This document shows, in pieces, positions 7,998 to 17,535 of a stretch of DNA of 64,000 nucleotides. The stretch is from an uncultured Eubacteriales bacterium. GTDB lineage: Bacteria > Bacillota > Clostridia > Lachnospirales > Lachnospiraceae. The number at the start of each line of letters is the position of its first letter. Position 1 is the stretch's first letter. A program made the position numbers and the translations under genes. The stretch is taken from assembly GCA_900548855.1 (NCBI GenBank), contig URMF01000001.1:1-64000 (forward strand), given 5' to 3'. Under the pieces are notes generated by a model. It made no database searches and had not been told where the DNA came from. It saw nothing but the letters and a program-made list of their open reading frames with translations.

Positions 7998-9071
7998 TTA
8001 TATTCCGATAAATCGCACGCCTACATTGACCTCATCATACTGTGCTTTCCATGCAGCGGCTTGCAGACTATCAGTGAGGGTTGTTGTGGCAATAATTCTA
8101 CCGGTTACTGTTATACTCTCAGTATTAGCCGCAATCATAGACGCTGTGCTGGCTGCCTGGGTGCTTCCACTATAAGGAGAAGAGTTACCCGCACCGGCAC
8201 CTTTCAAGGTAAACGTTGCTGGATGCGTACTAGATACATTTGAGGTAGCTGGAACATCGCAGTTGCATATAACTAATATGAAATCAGAGTTTTTAACACC
8301 ATCCGGAACTGTTACCGTTTCAGATGCGACTGTTCCGTCACGTTTCACTAACAGCTTTACCGTTGTCGATGTGCTTTTAGTTTTTTGCTTTAAAAGCGCT
8401 GTATTTACTACATTATTTTGAACCGGGTTTTTCGAGGTACTGGACAAAGCACTATCTACTTTTACATGTCCGGAAACCACAGAGGTTGCAGCAGTAGCAA
8501 TATGGGAATTGATTTTTTCGCTTATTGTATCATTAAAAGCCTTCTGTGTAGATTCGTTATTGTTAATGATATCCATCAATTCCGACAGGGAGGATATCTC
8601 TTTAAAAAGAGATGTGACCGAAACAATATTTAGTCCATCCAATTTGACGCGATACAAAGGCATTTCATCTATTAAATCGCCATCGTAAATATCGCCTGTC
8701 TCATATTCCGGGTCCGCTGGATTCTCACTTGATGTGCCCTTGATTACCACTATTTCTTCCGATTCAATACCGGTATCCGGATTCTTGGAATACCTGGACG
8801 CAATCAAATCATTTCTTTTTAACCCCTGCAGTCCATTATCAATCGTGCATTCCACATAATCATTTTTCTCAATTCTCCAATGCCTGCCCTTTTGTATAGC
8901 ATCACCATCTCTAATTTTAATTAAATTATTCGTAATAACCTCTGCTTCAAATTTGTTTCCTGTATTTAAGACATAGCTTTCGGTTCCTACAATTCCAGCG
9001 TTTTTGCTTCCATCATCCGCCGCTGTCACATGCTCTACTCCGCCATATCCGGTTACTAAATGTGTTGACAT
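7998..9071 (-). CDS. Tail fibre / baseplate structural protein
   Basis: 357 residues between the tail protein with repeats and the holin, the usual place of receptor-binding or baseplate proteins. The N-terminal 150 residues look like a globular baseplate-attachment domain (starts MSTHLVTGYGG). The middle is a helical, Asn/Ser-rich stretch, and the C-terminus is Ser/Thr/Ala-rich and beta-like (AASTASMIAANTESITVTGR). No chaperone gene is visible. The exact receptor role is inference from position. Confidence 0.65.
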   Translation of the reverse strand: MSTHLVTGYGGVEHVTAADDGSKNAGIVGTESYVLNTGNKFEAEVITNNLIKIRDGDAIQKGRHWRIEKNDYVECTIDNGLQGLKRNDLIASRYSKNPDTGIESEEIVVIKGTSSENPADPEYETGDIYDGDLIDEMPLYRVKLDGLNIVSVTSLFKEISSLSELMDIINNNESTQKAFNDTISEKINSHIATAATSVVSGHVKVDSALSSTSKNPVQNNVVNTALLKQKTKSTSTTVKLLVKRDGTVASETVTVPDGVKNSDFILVICNCDVPATSNVSSTHPATFTLKGAGAGNSSPYSGSTQAASTASMIAANTESITVTGRIIATTTLTDSLQAAAWKAQYDEVNVGVRFIGI

Positions 9072-9073
9072 GT

Positions 9074-10786
9074 TTATGCCTCCTTTCCTATTTCGTAAGA
9101 AATACTTTCCTTACCATTTTTAATTGTCACTATCTTTTTTGTAACAGGCTGCCAGACAGCTATTCCTGTTTTGTTTTCCAAAGCCCCTACAATATCACCG
9201 ATATCATAGCTGCCTGTTAAATCTAAATCTATGGTGATGGAATCACACTCCAATGAGCTTTCCTTAAGCTTCTCAATTCCGGATTCCACCATTTCGGCAA
9301 AATAATCATATTCTTTTTTATAAACAGCTCCCGGAACAAAAGACGGTTTTACCATTATGCTTGAAACACTATAGTATTTGTTTGCCGACCATGCGGGAGC
9401 AGACGTTGTTTCTGACAAGGTGTAATATTTTGCTGCCCATTTTGGAGCTGCATTATAATTTTCCGAGGTGTAATACCTTCTTGCTTTCCATGCCGGGGCT
9501 ACTGTCTTTTTCCCCTTTTTTACCCCGGGTACCGCAGTATATCCTCCCTTCTTCTTTTTTTGAAAATATTGGGAATAATTTTTCTCCCAGTCCGTGGGCT
9601 TTTGGGTCTGCATGTTATATCTTGTCTTCTGCACCCCGTCCACCGCTTTATATTCCGAGGTAACACCATCGCTCCAATAGTAATAGTAATTTGCATAATT
9701 CTTTGTCCAGTCTGCCGGCTGGGCTGTCTGCTTTCTATAAGAGGTGGTAACATCCCCTTCTACCGCTTTATACCCTGTACCATCCTTTTCATAATAATCT
9801 GTATATCCGGCAGACCAGTTCCCCGGCTGGCTGGTCAGTAAGAAATATGTTTCCTGTTTGGAAGCTTCCAGACTGGTGTAGGAATCGTTTTCATCCAACT
9901 TATAATAATTACCATACTTCGCAGCCCAATCGGCCGGCTGACTATCCAGCCTTACATAATTTTCCGTGATGGCCGCATTGGGATAATCATAAACCTCTAC
10001 CACCTCATCTATGCCGGTCATTACCTGCATTGACTTGTCCAAGATATAATCCGAATCTTTCACAGGGTTCTCTATTTTTGAATATGGACAGACCCCGCCA
10101 TATTCGTCCGTGAACAGATGAATTACATGCCTGTCCTTCAAATCTCCCTGCCCCATGCATATAAGGTGGTTTACCGGACGGTATTTCTTTTCTATCGTAA
10201 ATGCCACCTGTGAGGAATCCCACTCCTCATTCTGGCTGTAATCAATTAGATGTACCGCACTTAAAACAACCTTGCCATCCTCATACCTTATTCGCAACTT
10301 TCCACCGGATTCACTTAACATGTCACATATTCCGTGATATGCATCCTGATACCGGAAGTTGTAATTTACAACCTCAATTGTTGAATCCTCACTTGAGACA
10401 GTAAATATATCTGACAAGCCAATATATTCAATAATCTCCCTGATGCATTCGTTCGCTTCCCCGGTCAGACACAGATAATCGTAACCACCAGGCGGTTCTA
10501 TAACATTTCCGGCCAGGATTCCATGCCAGCTCCTTCCTGAATATGTAACTACGTTTGATTCTGTATTTACCTTGATATTATCAATAATGCCTCCATACTC
10601 TGTTCCTACCACTCTGCCATCCATAGAATTTTCTATGTATATGAGAAAGCCTTTTTGACAGCAGTGATTGTTTAAATCAACCTCTAATTCAAAGTCATTT
10701 TCGTCACTTCCATATGCAATATCCAAAGTATAATTTTCCAATACTCCTATATCTTTTCTCGTTTCATCGGCATATACTAAGTCCAT
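9074..10786 (-). CDS. Gp37-like siphovirus tail protein with internal W/Y repeats
   Basis: 570 residues. The N-terminal 270 residues and the last 80 match the general look of Gp37-like/Tal tail-tip proteins of Gram-positive siphophages (IDNIKVN.., RSWHGILAG, SITIDLDLTGSYDIGDIVGA). Between them sits a repeat insertion of about 200 residues: four units of about 35-38 residues with the pattern QPxDWxxxYxxYY...Y.AV, followed by three shorter APxWxAxxYY units. The protein overlaps the distal tail gene by 10 bases. It probably forms the tail tip; the repeats may bind carbohydrate or extend the tip. Confidence 0.75.
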   Translation of the reverse strand: MDLVYADETRKDIGVLENYTLDIAYGSDENDFELEVDLNNHCCQKGFLIYIENSMDGRVVGTEYGGIIDNIKVNTESNVVTYSGRSWHGILAGNVIEPPGGYDYLCLTGEANECIREIIEYIGLSDIFTVSSEDSTIEVVNYNFRYQDAYHGICDMLSESGGKLRIRYEDGKVVLSAVHLIDYSQNEEWDSSQVAFTIEKKYRPVNHLICMGQGDLKDRHVIHLFTDEYGGVCPYSKIENPVKDSDYILDKSMQVMTGIDEVVEVYDYPNAAITENYVRLDSQPADWAAKYGNYYKLDENDSYTSLEASKQETYFLLTSQPGNWSAGYTDYYEKDGTGYKAVEGDVTTSYRKQTAQPADWTKNYANYYYYWSDGVTSEYKAVDGVQKTRYNMQTQKPTDWEKNYSQYFQKKKKGGYTAVPGVKKGKKTVAPAWKARRYYTSENYNAAPKWAAKYYTLSETTSAPAWSANKYYSVSSIMVKPSFVPGAVYKKEYDYFAEMVESGIEKLKESSLECDSITIDLDLTGSYDIGDIVGALENKTGIAVWQPVTKKIVTIKNGKESISYEIGKEA

Positions 10787-11604
10787 TCCGGTTCACTCCT
10801 CTCTGCAGAAAGAGTGATGTCAAACCCAAATAAACCATTCCACACCACAGTTAAGTTTCCAGTTGGGATTTTCTCAAATATGTAATATTCACGATTTCTT
10901 AAATAAAAGCAATTTTCGATTTCCCCATCTATTTTTTTCTTATACACCTTGCGTTTCTTTGAATTTATGACAAGATACTCTCCCGTATCTACTACACAAT
11001 CCACATTATACTGATTATCCCCTATACGGATATTAGGATTAGCACATGTCCCATAGATTATCATTTCAAAATCACAAGTGCTGATACTATCATTAACCAG
11101 CTTCTGGCTGCTTAAACCATTCGCATAGTCATATGGATAGTCATGTGGGTAATCCAGATTCTGACCTGCTTCATGCACAGTGCCAGGTCTGAATACTATA
11201 CACGTTTCCTTTATCCACTGGTCATTTTCTGCTACAACGGAAAATGTTATAGTGGATTTCTTAACATTCCTGAAGTTTCCCGACTTGATATTTTTATAAA
11301 AATAACATGGCAAATAGTACTCCCCGACATGTAATTCACCTGGCTCCGCAGATATGATATCTGTATCAAACACACTTACCAGCATACTTACATTTTTATA
11401 ATATTCTTCTTTTGTACTGCCGCTTATATTAATATCCGCATCCTTTGTCTTCATTTTTTTAGAGAACTTAATGATTTGTGTTGATGCTTCGTTTGCCTGA
11501 TAATCCCATTCACTGTCAAACAGTGTCGCTTCATCAAGGACGATATAAGGAAATCTATCTAAATATATTTTTTTACCCTTACTGTTTTTATAATATATTT
11601 CCAT
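10777..11604 (-). CDS. Distal tail (Dit-like) protein
   Basis: 275 residues directly downstream of the tape measure gene with no gap, the standard position of the siphovirus distal tail protein that links the tail tube to the tip. The N-terminal part (YLDRFPYIVLDEATLFDSEWDYQ) and the phage-tail-family segment GNFRNVKKSTITFSVVAENDQW are typical. The C-terminal half is beta-rich with a galectin-like look. Confidence 0.75.
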   Translation of the reverse strand: MEIYYKNSKGKKIYLDRFPYIVLDEATLFDSEWDYQANEASTQIIKFSKKMKTKDADINISGSTKEEYYKNVSMLVSVFDTDIISAEPGELHVGEYYLPCYFYKNIKSGNFRNVKKSTITFSVVAENDQWIKETCIVFRPGTVHEAGQNLDYPHDYPYDYANGLSSQKLVNDSISTCDFEMIIYGTCANPNIRIGDNQYNVDCVVDTGEYLVINSKKRKVYKKKIDGEIENCFYLRNREYYIFEKIPTGNLTVVWNGLFGFDITLSAERSEPEWT

Positions 11605-13476
11605 TTATATAACACTCCTTACCAAACGTCCAAATACTCTTCCGTCCACTGATATTACAAAACCGGCTCTCTCTAACGCTACTGCTACCGCATTGGCAAG
11701 TCTATCATAGTCAATAATTGCCTCATTCTCTGTATAGCTATGCATTTCAAAATCCGTACCAACAGATGAAGGTATAAGGTTAGTGTCGATTGAACCGACC
11801 GTTGCAAGGCTTAATTCTTTCATAGAATCTGCAACTTTACTTACATTATTTTCAATACCGGCAGCTAATCCCAAATCAATCATTTTACCAACTTGAGATT
11901 CAAAAACTCTGGATGGGGAATGTATTCCTAAAGCATTCTTTGCCGAATCCAACGCACTTTGAGCAGCTTCTTTTGCTGCATCCATTATCAAGCTGGCCGC
12001 ATTCTTAATTCCTTTAACAATACCTTCAATGATGTTTTTACCAAGTGTAAGCCAATCCACACTCTTCATTGTATCAATAAAGCTTTTTGCAATTTTGGGA
12101 ACTGCGTCAATTATTTTAGGAATTGCCTTTATAAGACCTGCTACTAATTTTCCTATGATTTCAATACCACTTTGCAAGATTTGTGGTAATTTTTTTGCTA
12201 TCGTGCTTACAATGTTTATAATCATTTTATCAGCTGCTGATACAATCTGAGGTAAATTATTAACAAATCCTTCAACCACTCTTATCAGTATATCTGCACC
12301 TGCTTTTAGAACTTTGGGTGCATTATCGGCAATAAAGCTAATCATGCCGGTTATCATACTTCCCACGTTTGATATAAAAGCCGGTAAATTTGAGAAAAAA
12401 CCATCTGCAAGACTTCCAACAATCTCCGTTCCTTTGCTTAATACATTGGGAAGATTGGCGGTAATATTCTCTCCAAGTGTACTGATAAGGGTTCCCGCCG
12501 TTGTTATCAGAGCCGGTAGATTATTCTGAATGCCAGATATGATATTATTTAATAAATCGCCGCCATTGCTTTGCAATGAGGGTATTGCAGCTTGAATAAA
12601 TGTTCCTATGGCAGATGGGAGAGCCGTTATTATATTCCCAACCATCGGAATTAGATTACCAAACAAAAATGTTGAAGTGGTTTCCGCCAAAGCCTGCAAT
12701 GCGGGCTTAACATCTTCACCGATTGCCAGATAACCAAGGACATTAGAAAATGCAGCCTTCATAGCAGACATGGAACCCGTCAAGGTAGTAGCTGCCTCCT
12801 CTGCAGTTGTTCCAGTTATTCCAAGCTCTCCCTGGATTACATGAATTGCATTGTACACATCCGCCAGATTGTTGATATCATATTCAATCCCCGATACCTT
12901 CTGTGCATCTGCAAGCAGTCTTTCCATTTCCGTCTTAGTTCCGCCATATCCAAGTTTAAGGTTGTCCAACATGGTATAATTCTGTTTTGCAAATCCCTGA
13001 TATGCATCCTGAATGGATTCCATTGAGGTACCCATTTTATTCGCATTATCAGACATATCCGTTAATGCCATATCTGATACCTTGGCTGCCTCTTCGGTAT
13101 TGCCGCTTAATCCTTGCAGCAAGCTTGCCGAAAAGCTTGTTACTGCTTCCATGTAATTATTTGCAGACAGTCCGGCAGTCTTAAAAGCATTTTTAGCATT
13201 TGCTATTACAGTATCGCTGCTGTCTTTAAATAAGGTTTCTATACCGCCAATGCTTTGTTCTAAATCAGCACCCTCATTTACCGCCGCAGCTATCCCTTTT
13301 ACAATGGTCTCTCCAATCTTGGCAGCAGCCACCACCTTTAGTATTTTTGACACAATGGAATTTCCTGCACTCTCTCCCGCTGCTCCGGCTTCCTCACCTA
13401 ATTCAGAAGACAGCCTCCCTTTAATGCCTTTTGCTGATGGAATTATTTGAACATATGCCTTTGCTAATTCTGCCAT
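11605..13476 (-). CDS. Tape measure protein
   Basis: 623 residues, Ala/Ile/Asn/Gly-rich, largely helical with hydrophobic repeats from about 270 to 510 (PxxIGTFIQAAIP, LPxxISNVGSMITGMI), ending in a helical ALDSAKNALGIHSPSRVF segment frequent in these proteins. It sets tail length during assembly. By the usual length scaling the tail would be short, about 90-100 nm (inference). It overlaps the upstream chaperone gene by 13 bases. Confidence 0.9.
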   Translation of the reverse strand: MAELAKAYVQIIPSAKGIKGRLSSELGEEAGAAGESAGNSIVSKILKVVAAAKIGETIVKGIAAAVNEGADLEQSIGGIETLFKDSSDTVIANAKNAFKTAGLSANNYMEAVTSFSASLLQGLSGNTEEAAKVSDMALTDMSDNANKMGTSMESIQDAYQGFAKQNYTMLDNLKLGYGGTKTEMERLLADAQKVSGIEYDINNLADVYNAIHVIQGELGITGTTAEEAATTLTGSMSAMKAAFSNVLGYLAIGEDVKPALQALAETTSTFLFGNLIPMVGNIITALPSAIGTFIQAAIPSLQSNGGDLLNNIISGIQNNLPALITTAGTLISTLGENITANLPNVLSKGTEIVGSLADGFFSNLPAFISNVGSMITGMISFIADNAPKVLKAGADILIRVVEGFVNNLPQIVSAADKMIINIVSTIAKKLPQILQSGIEIIGKLVAGLIKAIPKIIDAVPKIAKSFIDTMKSVDWLTLGKNIIEGIVKGIKNAASLIMDAAKEAAQSALDSAKNALGIHSPSRVFESQVGKMIDLGLAAGIENNVSKVADSMKELSLATVGSIDTNLIPSSVGTDFEMHSYTENEAIIDYDRLANAVAVALERAGFVISVDGRVFGRLVRSVI

Positions 13477-13862
13477 TTCCCTTTTCCTTTCTGTATAAGT
13501 TCTCTTCTTCTATCCTCAAATTCCTCTGGTGAATTAAATGATTCCATCGTTTTATCTCCATTGCTATTTTCCATTAGTTTCATAGCAATAGATTCCGGGC
13601 GGTTTCTGCCCTTTGCACCATCCTTTGTTTTGGACCATAACAACAAGGCTAATCTGTCCGCTATGGAAGCGGTTAATATTGTTTCTAATGGCTGCTTCAT
13701 TCCGCTCATTTTCATCTTGATTCTGCTGTCATTCCTCAAACCGATACAAAAAATCGCCACCCTGGAACAAGGCAGCGATTTATAATCGTATATGTGATAA
13801 GTCTCAGCCAAATCACATATAATTGCATCTTCATCCGTTGCAAGCATATCGGCGAGGACCAT
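13464..13862 (-). CDS. DUF5361-type tail assembly protein
   Basis: 132 residues beginning with MLATDEDAIICDLAETYHIYDYKSLP (from residue 5), a segment typical of DUF5361 proteins encoded just before tape measure genes. The C-terminal third is charged and probably disordered. With the preceding 87-residue gene it occupies the place of the lambda gpG/gpT tail assembly chaperones, but the two are joined by a TGATG overlap rather than a frameshift. Confidence 0.75.
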   Translation of the reverse strand: MVLADMLATDEDAIICDLAETYHIYDYKSLPCSRVAIFCIGLRNDSRIKMKMSGMKQPLETILTASIADRLALLLWSKTKDGAKGRNRPESIAMKLMENSNGDKTMESFNSPEEFEDRRRELIQKGKGKWQN

Positions 13863-14125
13863 CAGTTTTTTGCTTTGGGCTGGGACTGGAGTATTTCCGT
13901 AATTTCTGACATCATCATGTTTGCGGATACTCTTCCGTTTTCTTTGGTACAGTGCTTTTTCAAAAGGTCTCTTTGTTCCTTTCCGAGCAATCGTTCAATC
14001 ACTTCGGGCATAAGACCATATTCCCCTTTATCCACCTTGCAGAGTGTCTCTAAAAGCTCATAATCATCAAGTGCACCATCATCTATGTTGTATGCAAATC
14101 CTGATACTGTCTTTCCTTCTATCAT
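13862..14125 (-). CDS. Tail assembly chaperone-like protein
   Basis: 87 residues, acidic N-terminal half (SGFAYNIDDGALDDYELLETL) and a helical C-terminal half. It lies between the major tail protein and the DUF5361 gene, the position of the first tail assembly chaperone in siphophages. It overlaps the tail tube gene by 4 bases. I assign it by position and composition rather than by a clear motif. Confidence 0.65.
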   Translation of the reverse strand: MIEGKTVSGFAYNIDDGALDDYELLETLCKVDKGEYGLMPEVIERLLGKEQRDLLKKHCTKENGRVSANMMMSEITEILQSQPKAKN

Positions 14126-14721
14126 TCTGTTGCCTCCTGTTCATCTTTTTCCTCTCCGGATTCTGATTGGGAACCTTTTACTATGTATTCATAATGTGTA
14201 TTTCCATTTGAATCCGGAACAGCTGTTATTGTAGTCTCATAGCCAATTGCTTCGTCATCCTTATAAGTAATATCCCCAACTTCTGTAACAGGTGCATTAG
14301 GAATTACTATCCGTTTCAACGTGTTGCCTTTTAAAATCATATCAACTACCCACGAACAGGGTTCTGCTTCATCACTGTTTGCGGTAATCACGATTCCTTC
14401 ATCAAGATTCCCGGTTACATTATCGTTACCATAGACCGCCTTCAACACTTCAACATTCAATGCCTCAATCAGTGTATAGCTGAATGTATCTGGTTTTTCC
14501 GTCTGCATATTGATGACAGTATCGCCACCCCATGATTTAAGGGTGTCTGTTTCCATTGAATTGCTGTTGGTCAAACCATCTTCACTAATATAACCAAGGC
14601 AAGCAAATTTACTGTCAAGTTCACTTACTGCATCTGTTGGCAGTGGTGTATCAAGCGGCGCTCTGTAAATCGCACCGCCAATCTTCGGTTTTCCAGTAGA
14701 TACTTTTTGTGCGTCAGCCAT
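14122..14721 (-). CDS. Major tail tube protein
   Basis: 199 residues with the phage tail tube pattern IGGAIYRAPLDTPLPTDA near the N-terminus and SWGGDTVINMQTEKPDTF in the middle, as in Gram-positive siphophages. It polymerises around the tape measure to form the tail tube. The last 20 residues are acidic and probably disordered. It sits between the tail terminator-like gene and the chaperones. Confidence 0.85.
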   Translation of the reverse strand: MADAQKVSTGKPKIGGAIYRAPLDTPLPTDAVSELDSKFACLGYISEDGLTNSNSMETDTLKSWGGDTVINMQTEKPDTFSYTLIEALNVEVLKAVYGNDNVTGNLDEGIVITANSDEAEPCSWVVDMILKGNTLKRIVIPNAPVTEVGDITYKDDEAIGYETTITAVPDSNGNTHYEYIVKGSQSESGEEKDEQEATE

Positions 14722-14732
14722 TGTTTTCCCTC

Positions 14733-15065
14733 CTAATAAACCAAATCATATACCGCTTGATATCGGTATTGTTTTCTTGCTGTATCTGTATAGTTATAAT
14801 CTGTATTTCTCTTTGATTTTGAAATATCGGTAAGTGCAGCAATATTATCCATAGCCTTTTTTACTTTCTCATTCAATTTAGCCGCTAAATACAAAGAGCC
14901 TGCATACGATTGCAACGCCAATATGGCAGACTCAATATGATTTTCTGTACTGCTCCCTGTTTTTTCTACTAAAACAAACTGCGGCGGGGGCTTCTCCGGC
15001 ATTTCCATATATGCCGGTACATCTAACACTGTATTTAGGTATTGGAGTACTATTTTTTCTATCAT
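14733..15065 (-). CDS. Tail terminator-like protein
   Basis: 110 residues. Position (after the HK97 gp10-like gene, before the tail tube) and size fit the tail terminator/minor tail protein that caps the tube and joins it to the head. The central FVLVEKTGSSTENHIESAILALQSYA resembles this group. The role is inferred from order and general resemblance. Confidence 0.65.
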   Translation of the reverse strand: MIEKIVLQYLNTVLDVPAYMEMPEKPPPQFVLVEKTGSSTENHIESAILALQSYAGSLYLAAKLNEKVKKAMDNIAALTDISKSKRNTDYNYTDTARKQYRYQAVYDLVY

Positions 15066-15069
15066 TCAA

Positions 15070-15306
15070 TCACCTTAGTGCCTTTAAAATTGTATTATTT
15101 TTTGAGTTTTCATGCATTGCCTTAAAGCTGTCTGTTGCAACTTCCGCATTCACCCGGTTTTTTCCGGTATGCGTTGTAACAACATAACCATCACCCAGCT
15201 GCTTTAATGCGTTATTTGCACGCTCTTCGCATATTGCCATCATTTCACCAGAGCGTAACAGTTCTTTCACTCCTGCTTTATTCAGTACTATTTCAACCTT
15301 AGCCAT
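15070..15306 (-). CDS. HK97 gp10-like neck protein, short form
   Basis: 78 residues. The pattern ERANNALKQLGDGYVVTTHTGKNRVNAEVATDSFKA recalls HK97 gp10 head-tail joining proteins, but it is shorter than the usual 110-140 residues. It overlaps the upstream gene by 8 bases and lies within the connector cluster. Confidence 0.6.
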   Translation of the reverse strand: MAKVEIVLNKAGVKELLRSGEMMAICEERANNALKQLGDGYVVTTHTGKNRVNAEVATDSFKAMHENSKNNTILKALR

Positions 15307-15631
15307 ATGCTTCCACCATCACTTTCTTATTCCAGTCCAACGGGATGCCCGCCTCGATTCCTTCAATCGGAAACCCAAACGTTTTCCATGTCCTTCCAAA
15401 AAATTCAACCTCGCAATCTTCCCATGTATGGGTATCACCCTTTGGAATTGCCAGTGTATATACTGCTTTTTTCCCGTATAAATCCTGTGATGTGACAATA
15501 TCATCCGTGGAAGACGGGCTCACCAGGACATTATCAACCTGTTCCTTGGAATATGTGTAAACAGGACGGTTAAAGCCGTCCACCCCCGATTTCTGTTTTA
15601 CATGCAAAATGACTGATATTCCTTTAATCAT
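15299..15631 (-). CDS. Head-tail joining (head closure-like) protein
   Basis: 110 residues from the ATG at 15631, which overlaps the stop of the upstream connector by 8 bases; a longer frame with an ATG at 15649 is possible. The beta-rich sequence with RTWKTFGFPIEGIEAGIPLDWNKKV resembles small head closure proteins located third after the capsid in siphophages. Role by position. Confidence 0.6.
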   Translation of the reverse strand: MIKGISVILHVKQKSGVDGFNRPVYTYSKEQVDNVLVSPSSTDDIVTSQDLYGKKAVYTLAIPKGDTHTWEDCEVEFFGRTWKTFGFPIEGIEAGIPLDWNKKVMVEAYG

Positions 15632-16022
15632 TACCGCCATATAAATCAATCGCCCCTATCCTCTGTCTTCTAAGGCCAAGCCTTACGAGCTCCGATTTCT
15701 TAATAAAAAGACCGCCGCCCGGTACAAGAAAGGTACCAGACATTGAATATCCCAATGCAGATTCTGATATCTGTGTCATCGGTTCAGCATCAGTAGATGT
15801 CATGAGCGTTCTCGCCACAACATCCACCGTCACTGACTTAGCTACTGTAGCAAGAGCTGCATTACTGCTAATCATATCATCTAAATTCTTTCCTACTTTT
15901 TGCGCCTCATATCTCAAGCTGTCTGATATCACCGGAAGCAGTTTCTTCGCTCTCTCCATCTCGGATGGTGTGAGGCTGCGCCATAAATCTTGCACATCTT
16001 CAATCGTTGCAAAATTATCCAT
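15624..16022 (-). CDS. Head-tail connector, Gp19/Gp15-like
   Basis: 132 residues. The N-terminal ATIEDVQDLWRSLTPSEMERAKKLLPVISDSLR and the Gly-rich C-terminal GTFLVPGGGLFIKKSELVRLG segment are the pattern of the Gp19/Gp15/Gp42 connector family. It sits directly after the major capsid gene, where adaptor proteins that dock on the portal are found. Confidence 0.8.
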   Translation of the reverse strand: MDNFATIEDVQDLWRSLTPSEMERAKKLLPVISDSLRYEAQKVGKNLDDMISSNAALATVAKSVTVDVVARTLMTSTDAEPMTQISESALGYSMSGTFLVPGGGLFIKKSELVRLGLRRQRIGAIDLYGGND

Positions 16023-16027
16023 CTTCC

Positions 16028-16939
16028 TTAATCACCTTTTTCTCCTTCTGTCACTGTGGCTTTGGTTGCAATCCTTGCAAATGCAGCCGGGTCAATGATT
16101 GCCCATCCAATATAAGTCTCAGCACGAAGATACACCTGGTTAAATGCCTTAAGGTCCTGCCCTGACTGGTCCGGGTCTCCATACTGAATCACTTCTAATG
16201 GAATTTCTTTCGCATATCCCCATTTAAAGGCATTTGCAAAATCACCAACAATTGCCTGGTCATTAGAGCCATTGAATGATACCGTGCTATTTACATCTAC
16301 CGGAAGACCATGCACATTACCTGGGTTAGCTCCCCATGCAAGTTCTGGGTACTGCTTTACACCATTTACAGTCAAGGATGCCAGCGTGGAGCTGAATGTC
16401 TTTGACATTGCCATTCCGGTCACATCATAGCCCTCATTCACAGCTGCAATTGCCGATTCAATATTTTCCTCAATCTGCGTTTCATCATAATCTACGACCG
16501 TGATATTAGTATTGGTATCAAATGAATTTGTACCAATCAAAGCAGAGGCTTCCTTCTTTCTCGGATTGACACCATGCATTGCCATGATATCCAATCCTCT
16601 TGCCACCTTCTTTGCATAGCCTTCATTAAATCCCTTTAAAATCTCCAGCTGCTTTTCTTCTGAAGCATACAAAAATTCATCCGTAACACGTGCACCATAC
16701 TCGACCTTAATCGGAACGATTTTAACAGGTGCAACTTTGGCAGAACCAGCCTCTTTCTTTGTGTTCTCTGCTACGATATTTACCTCATCATCCATTGAAA
16801 ATGTAAACATTTCAATTCCATTAAAAGGAACCGGAATCGAGCCTGCTAATTTTGCAATGGAGGAGTGTCCGGATACCTTTGAAAATAAATCTTTTACTGT
16901 TTCTGGGGCGAATAACTCGCCTTTTGCTAATGTTGCCAT
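16028..16939 (-). CDS. Major capsid protein, HK97 fold
   Basis: 303 residues. Segments such as VKDLFSKVSGHSSIAKLA, VEYGARVTDEFLYASEEKQ and GMAMSKTFSSTLASL place it among HK97-fold capsid proteins of Gram-positive siphophages. It lacks a long N-terminal delta domain, which fits a separate scaffold encoded immediately upstream (3 bases apart). No prohead protease gene is visible. Confidence 0.88.
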   Translation of the reverse strand: MATLAKGELFAPETVKDLFSKVSGHSSIAKLAGSIPVPFNGIEMFTFSMDDEVNIVAENTKKEAGSAKVAPVKIVPIKVEYGARVTDEFLYASEEKQLEILKGFNEGYAKKVARGLDIMAMHGVNPRKKEASALIGTNSFDTNTNITVVDYDETQIEENIESAIAAVNEGYDVTGMAMSKTFSSTLASLTVNGVKQYPELAWGANPGNVHGLPVDVNSTVSFNGSNDQAIVGDFANAFKWGYAKEIPLEVIQYGDPDQSGQDLKAFNQVYLRAETYIGWAIIDPAAFARIATKATVTEGEKGD

Positions 16940-16941
16940 AC

Positions 16942-17424
16942 TTATTCTCCTTTACTTGTTAAATTTTTTAATGTGTTTCTCAATGCTGTGTCTGCTCCTG
17001 AGATATGTTCTTCTCCTGATGCAAGAGGTGGCTCATTCTTTGAATTTCCCATCAGTGTCTTTAATGAATCTGCGCTCACTCTAATAGAATTTTCATCCTC
17101 ACCTTTCAGAAAATCAACCGCTTCGTAAGACAAACCGACTTCCTGAGCAATTTTTGTTTTTAGAGAAGCAATCTCATAGCCCTTAATCTTGGAATCCCTC
17201 TCTGCAATTTCCCTGTCGTGATTTGCAATCTTTTCATTTGCATCATTTAGGGCTGTCTGCAGATTACCAATCTGCTTTTCATATTCCTCTCTCTTTGCCT
17301 TTGCGTCATCTGGTGAAAGATAACCCTCATACTGCTTTACCAAAGCTTCTTTTTCCTGATTAATCCTGTCACTAATTACTGCATCCAGCTGTTCCTGCGT
17401 CTCAATCGTCTGAAATTCTGCCAT
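16942..17424 (-). CDS. Capsid scaffold (GP20-like)
   Basis: 160 residues from the ATG at 17424, chosen because AAAGGAG lies 6 bases before it; a longer frame from 17463 has no such site. Strongly charged and helical with a central coiled coil (EYEKQIGNLQTALNDANEKIA..), as in the GP20-type scaffold proteins encoded just before the capsid gene. It would direct procapsid assembly and be lost before or during packaging. Confidence 0.8.
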   Translation of the reverse strand: MAEFQTIETQEQLDAVISDRINQEKEALVKQYEGYLSPDDAKAKREEYEKQIGNLQTALNDANEKIANHDREIAERDSKIKGYEIASLKTKIAQEVGLSYEAVDFLKGEDENSIRVSADSLKTLMGNSKNEPPLASGEEHISGADTALRNTLKNLTSKGE

Positions 17425-17473
17425 TCTTAACTCCTTTCCTCGCTTTTTTTCAGCGATATCCATAATTTATATA

Positions 17474-17500
17474 CCAACAGACATACAGTGTCTGGTTTGG
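17474..17500. promoter_or_regulatory. Dyad between terminase and scaffold genes
   Basis: CAGACA-tacag-TGTCTG with flanking CCA/TGG. It lies between the terminator after the terminase gene and the scaffold gene. On the minus strand a possible TATAAA box follows one arm at 17 bases. A second structural-gene promoter or an operator is possible. Confidence 0.35.
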
Positions 17501-17511
17501 TTTTTGCAAAT

Positions 17512-17535
17512 AAAAAAACACCCCGGAGGAGTGCT
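17512..17535 (-). terminator. Terminator after the terminase gene
   Basis: On the minus strand CACTCC pairs with GGGGTG (17519-17533), followed by TTTTTTTA. It starts two bases after the terminase stop codon and separates packaging genes from the scaffold and capsid genes. Confidence 0.75.
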
